A stretch of DNA of 30,065 nucleotides. Source: a virus. Each line of letters begins with the position of its first letter. The first letter of the stretch is position 1. Positions 28,110 to 30,065 of the stretch are shown here, one piece after another. The notes below the pieces were generated by a model. The model worked only from the letters and a program-made list of their open reading frames with translations. It did not search any database and was not told the DNA's origin. The DNA lies in the IMG/VR virus record IMGVR_UViG_3300021379_000754, positions 1 to 30,065 of that record. The stretch is one strand, 5' to 3'. Both the position numbers and the translations under genes were made by a program.

Positions 28110-29114
28110 ATGAGCGAAGACAAAAACAAATTGACTCCGGAAGAGGAAAAGATGGCAAAGGCACTAGAAGCCAAAGACGCTATTAATAATCCTCGAGTAG
28201 AATCTACAGACGCAGAAGCAACTGAGCTAGAAGCAGCAGTATCTTCATCTGGCTTAGGTAAAGTTAATATGGCTAATTTTGGACCAGACAGAGCGCAGTC
28301 ATCTGACAACGCATTAGGTTGGCATGTATTAGATCTAGAGACATTACCATCTAAAGGTAAATTTTACCCTGAAGGATGTGTTATTAAAATCAGATCAGCT
28401 AAAGCCGCAGAGATTAGACACTTCTCTACCATGGATGAGAATAACTACATCGATATGGAAGAGAAACTTAACTCTATCGTAGAAGGATGTGCACAAGTAA
28501 CATCTGGTAAATCTAGAATGTCGTATAAAGATATTTTAGAAGAAGATAGAATTATTTTACTACTTAGCATTAGAGACTTGACTTTCCCAGAACCTGAAAA
28601 TAAATTAATATTAAAGGGTAAAACTCAGAAAACCAAGAAGACTGTAGATATTGAGTTATCGGTTAAAAACTTAATACCAACTGAAATCGATGAAGAGATC
28701 GAGAGGTATTATGACTCAAAAAAGAGAACTTATGTAATTAAGACTCGTTCTGCTGGAGAAGTTTCAATGAGACCTCCTACTATTGGTGTAATGCAAGAGA
28801 TAACTCAATATCTTAAAGATAGACAAGAGAAAGATGTTGAAATTGATAAAGCATTTATTCAGGTATTACCATACCTACAACCAGACTGGAGATCTTTATC
28901 TTTAACTAAGATTTTCCAACTAGAGGTTGATTACAAAGCGTGGGATGAGAAAAAGTTCATGGTAATTTACAGATTAGCTGAAAGAATGAGAATCGGTGTA
29001 TCAACCGAATTAGAAACTACCTTTGATGGCGAGACGGTGAAAGCCCCTCTTGACTTCCCAGGTGGCATCAAAAGTCTTTTCATTATTTCAGATCTCGCTG
29101 GAGAATTACTTTAA
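28110..29114 (+). CDS. gp26-type baseplate hub / tail assembly chaperone protein
   Basis: The 334-residue product has a disordered acidic N-terminus (~70 residues), then LETLPSKGKFYPEGCVIKIRSAKAAEIRHFSTMDENN, the opening of the T4 gp26-type baseplate family, followed by LNSIVEGCAQ and DILEEDRIILLLSIRDLTF. In many myophages this gene sits between tube and tape measure, where the tail assembly chaperone is found. The last 74 bases overlap a second open frame that continues to 29361 with a chaperone-like sequence, so a frameshifted longer product is likely. The N-terminal low-complexity part is unusual. A hub-assembly role and a chaperone role are both compatible. Confidence 0.75.
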   Translation: MSEDKNKLTPEEEKMAKALEAKDAINNPRVESTDAEATELEAAVSSSGLGKVNMANFGPDRAQSSDNALGWHVLDLETLPSKGKFYPEGCVIKIRSAKAAEIRHFSTMDENNYIDMEEKLNSIVEGCAQVTSGKSRMSYKDILEEDRIILLLSIRDLTFPEPENKLILKGKTQKTKKTVDIELSVKNLIPTEIDEEIERYYDSKKRTYVIKTRSAGEVSMRPPTIGVMQEITQYLKDRQEKDVEIDKAFIQVLPYLQPDWRSLSLTKIFQLEVDYKAWDEKKFMVIYRLAERMRIGVSTELETTFDGETVKAPLDFPGGIKSLFIISDLAGELL

Positions 29115-29361
29115 GACTAAGTTCTACCTGGGTATTCACCTCAGGATGCAACCTTCTGAGATCGAGAACATGTACTACTATGAGTATTGGTACTACGTGA
29201 AAAATCTCTCAGAGTACATCAAAGAGAAGAATAAACAACAACAGGCACAGCAAGAACAACAAGAGTCTCAATCTAGCGCTATGAGAAAGCAATATAAGAC
29301 TCCGACGATGCCAAAAGTGCCAAGTATCAAACAACCTTCGTTTAAGATGCCGAAGTTGTAA
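29050..29361 (+). CDS. Second frame of the tail-chaperone gene, probably reached by ribosomal frameshift
   Basis: This frame (open from 29041) overlaps the end of the 28110 gene and is shifted by +1 (equivalently -2). It has no good start in the overlap (only TTG 29050 and GTG 29062); the first ATG, 29146, would lose the conserved-looking ENYFKTKFYLGIHL. The core YLGIHLRMQPSEIENMYYYEYWYYVKNL fits the short downstream ORF of phage tail chaperone pairs (lambda G/T type). The C-terminus is Gln-rich, then basic with repeated KxPxxxxP spacing (TMPKVPSIKQPSFKMPKL). A separately initiated protein is the alternative. Confidence 0.6.
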   Translation: MTSQVASKVFSLFQISLENYFKTKFYLGIHLRMQPSEIENMYYYEYWYYVKNLSEYIKEKNKQQQAQQEQQESQSSAMRKQYKTPTMPKVPSIKQPSFKMPKL

Positions 29362-29362
29362 A

Positions 29363-29373
29363 GATATATAAAG
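29363..29373 (+). promoter_or_regulatory. Candidate late promoter box for the tape measure gene
   Basis: GATATATAAAG starts just after the stop at 29361; TATATAA (29365-29371) is 67 bases from the ATG at 29439. The expected transcript start lies at the foot of the 29380 hairpin. Confidence 0.64.
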
Positions 29374-29379
29374 TAGTAT

Positions 29380-29407
29380 AGGGGGTATGTTCCCAAGCAT
29401 ACCCCTT
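29380..29407 (+). other. Hairpin at the expected 5' end of the tape measure mRNA
   Basis: GGGGTATG (29382-29389) pairs with CATACCCC (29398-29405), extended by a G-U and an A-T pair, around an 8-base loop. Only a loose T-rich stretch follows, so it is a poor terminator. Being directly downstream of the late box, it may cap the mRNA 5' end. Confidence 0.55.
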
Positions 29408-29438
29408 ACTTTTAAAAATATAGCGGAGTTTATACTTA

Positions 29439-30065
29439 ATGTCAGTTTCTAAAGCATTTATGAATGCCTTTGACCGTATGGGTTCACAGGGCAGCCAGTT
29501 GACTTTAATCGAAGAGCATACTAGAGGCACCAAAGAGTCGGTAGCTGTTGGTGGTGCTTTGTACGAAAAGCTTAATGAACTAACCACTGCTATCGTCGAC
29601 ATCAAAGAAGGTGGCAAAGGTGGTGTAAAAGGTGCTCTTGGTGGTGCTGCTAATGCACTGGCAATTGCTGTTGTAGCTCCCGCTATGGAACCTATTGCTA
29701 AAGGTTTCCAACTACTTGTTGATGCAGTAAATGCACTTGAAAGCACTGGTGATGAGACTAAAGCTAAAATGGAAGGTTTAGTCAGCGGTCTAGTTCTACT
29801 AGGCGATGTTGGTAAATCTATTCTAGCTTTTGCAGGCTATATGTTCTTAGCCACACCTCTACTAGCTGTTGTAGCAGTAATGTCACCTCTGATTGGAATC
29901 GCACTGTTCGCGACAATAGGTGCGATACAACTCGCGACAAAATTCCTAGACGAAAAGAAATTAGAGAAAGTTAAAATGTTAAAAGATGTAGGTCTAGGTA
30001 TTCTAGCATTTACAGCGTCATTAGCAATTTCATCTCTATTTATTCAACCCGCAATTAAAGGTGCA
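29439..30065 (+). CDS. Probable tail tape measure protein, 5' part only
   Basis: The frame opens at ATG 29439 and stays open for 209 codons to the last base of the window, so the gene is truncated by the window end. The N-terminus MSVSKAFMNAFDRMGSQ leads into an amphipathic, Gly/Ala-rich region and then hydrophobic helices (LAFAGYMFLATPLLAVVAVM with LIGIALFATIGA, and LGILAFTASLAISSLF). Long proteins with hydrophobic helices directly downstream of the tail chaperone are typical tape measure proteins, which set tail length and help DNA cross the host membrane. Full length is not visible. A different membrane-active tail protein is the alternative. Confidence 0.66.
   Translation, partial: MSVSKAFMNAFDRMGSQGSQLTLIEEHTRGTKESVAVGGALYEKLNELTTAIVDIKEGGKGGVKGALGGAANALAIAVVAPAMEPIAKGFQLLVDAVNALESTGDETKAKMEGLVSGLVLLGDVGKSILAFAGYMFLATPLLAVVAVMSPLIGIALFATIGAIQLATKFLDEKKLEKVKMLKDVGLGILAFTASLAISSLFIQPAIKGA

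Noticed and set aside
29342-29746. Minus-strand frame of 134 codons across the 29380 hairpin
   Set aside because: It is a shadow of the tape measure gene, whose plus-strand frame is open to the window end with a late box before it.
1-30065. tRNA genes, insertion sequences, homing endonucleases, integrase or attachment sites
   Set aside because: I saw no cloverleaf with a convincing anticodon arm, no transposase or integrase motif, no HNH or GIY-YIG motif and no terminal inverted repeats.

Overview
The window is a densely packed, AT-rich stretch of a T4-like (contractile-tailed) phage genome. It carries the recombination nuclease pair gp47/gp46, late sigma factor gp55, head completion protein gp4, portal gp20, a prohead protease joined to a scaffold (gp21/gp22), major capsid protein gp23, clamp-loader ATPase gp44, RNase H, a gp14-like neck protein, terminase subunits gp16 and gp17, tail sheath gp18, tail tube gp19, a gp26-type chaperone or hub gene and the 5' part of a probable tape measure gene. 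Starts are preceded by A/T-rich leaders with no convincing Shine-Dalgarno sequence, and one promoter candidate (TATATTTG at 17194-17201) fits the Bacteroidota TAnnTTTG element. I therefore infer a Bacteroidota (for example flavobacterial) host. This rests on sequence style, not on a database match.

Layout. 1-2670: recombination genes 47 (5'-truncated by the window edge) and 46. 2712-5850: an unrecognised probable virion protein, a gp15-like tail terminator and an unrecognised coiled-coil protein, with rho-independent terminators after the first and third. 5943-7389: late sigma gp55, gp4 and an unknown, joined by 1-base TAATG overlaps. 7419-15650: head genes (portal, small acidic core protein, protease-scaffold fusion, capsid protein, large coiled-coil putative internal head protein). 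15639-16133: the only minus-strand gene. 16198-19749: a replication island (gp44, RNase H, a 52-aa small ORF, a gp62-like protein, an unknown). 19780-30065: neck, terminase, sheath, tube, a ribbon-helix-helix protein, the gp26-type gene with an overlapping second frame, and the start of the tape measure gene, which runs off the window.

How it fits together. About a dozen gene starts are preceded by a GATATATAATA-like box, most 20-30 bases upstream of the ATG and without a visible -35 element. This is what a gp55-type late promoter should look like, and gp55 itself is encoded here. The boxes precede virion genes. The recombination genes, gp55 and the replication island lack a clear box, so the window shows a late (virion) versus early/middle (replication) split. 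The most unusual points are the single-ORF protease-scaffold fusion with a plausible in-frame internal start, shared T4-style capsid-targeting N-termini on two head proteins, late boxes built into the stop codons of two genes, a neck protein with a cysteine cluster and a LamG-like C-terminus, a sheath with an internal duplication, and a probable programmed frameshift at the tail-chaperone gene.
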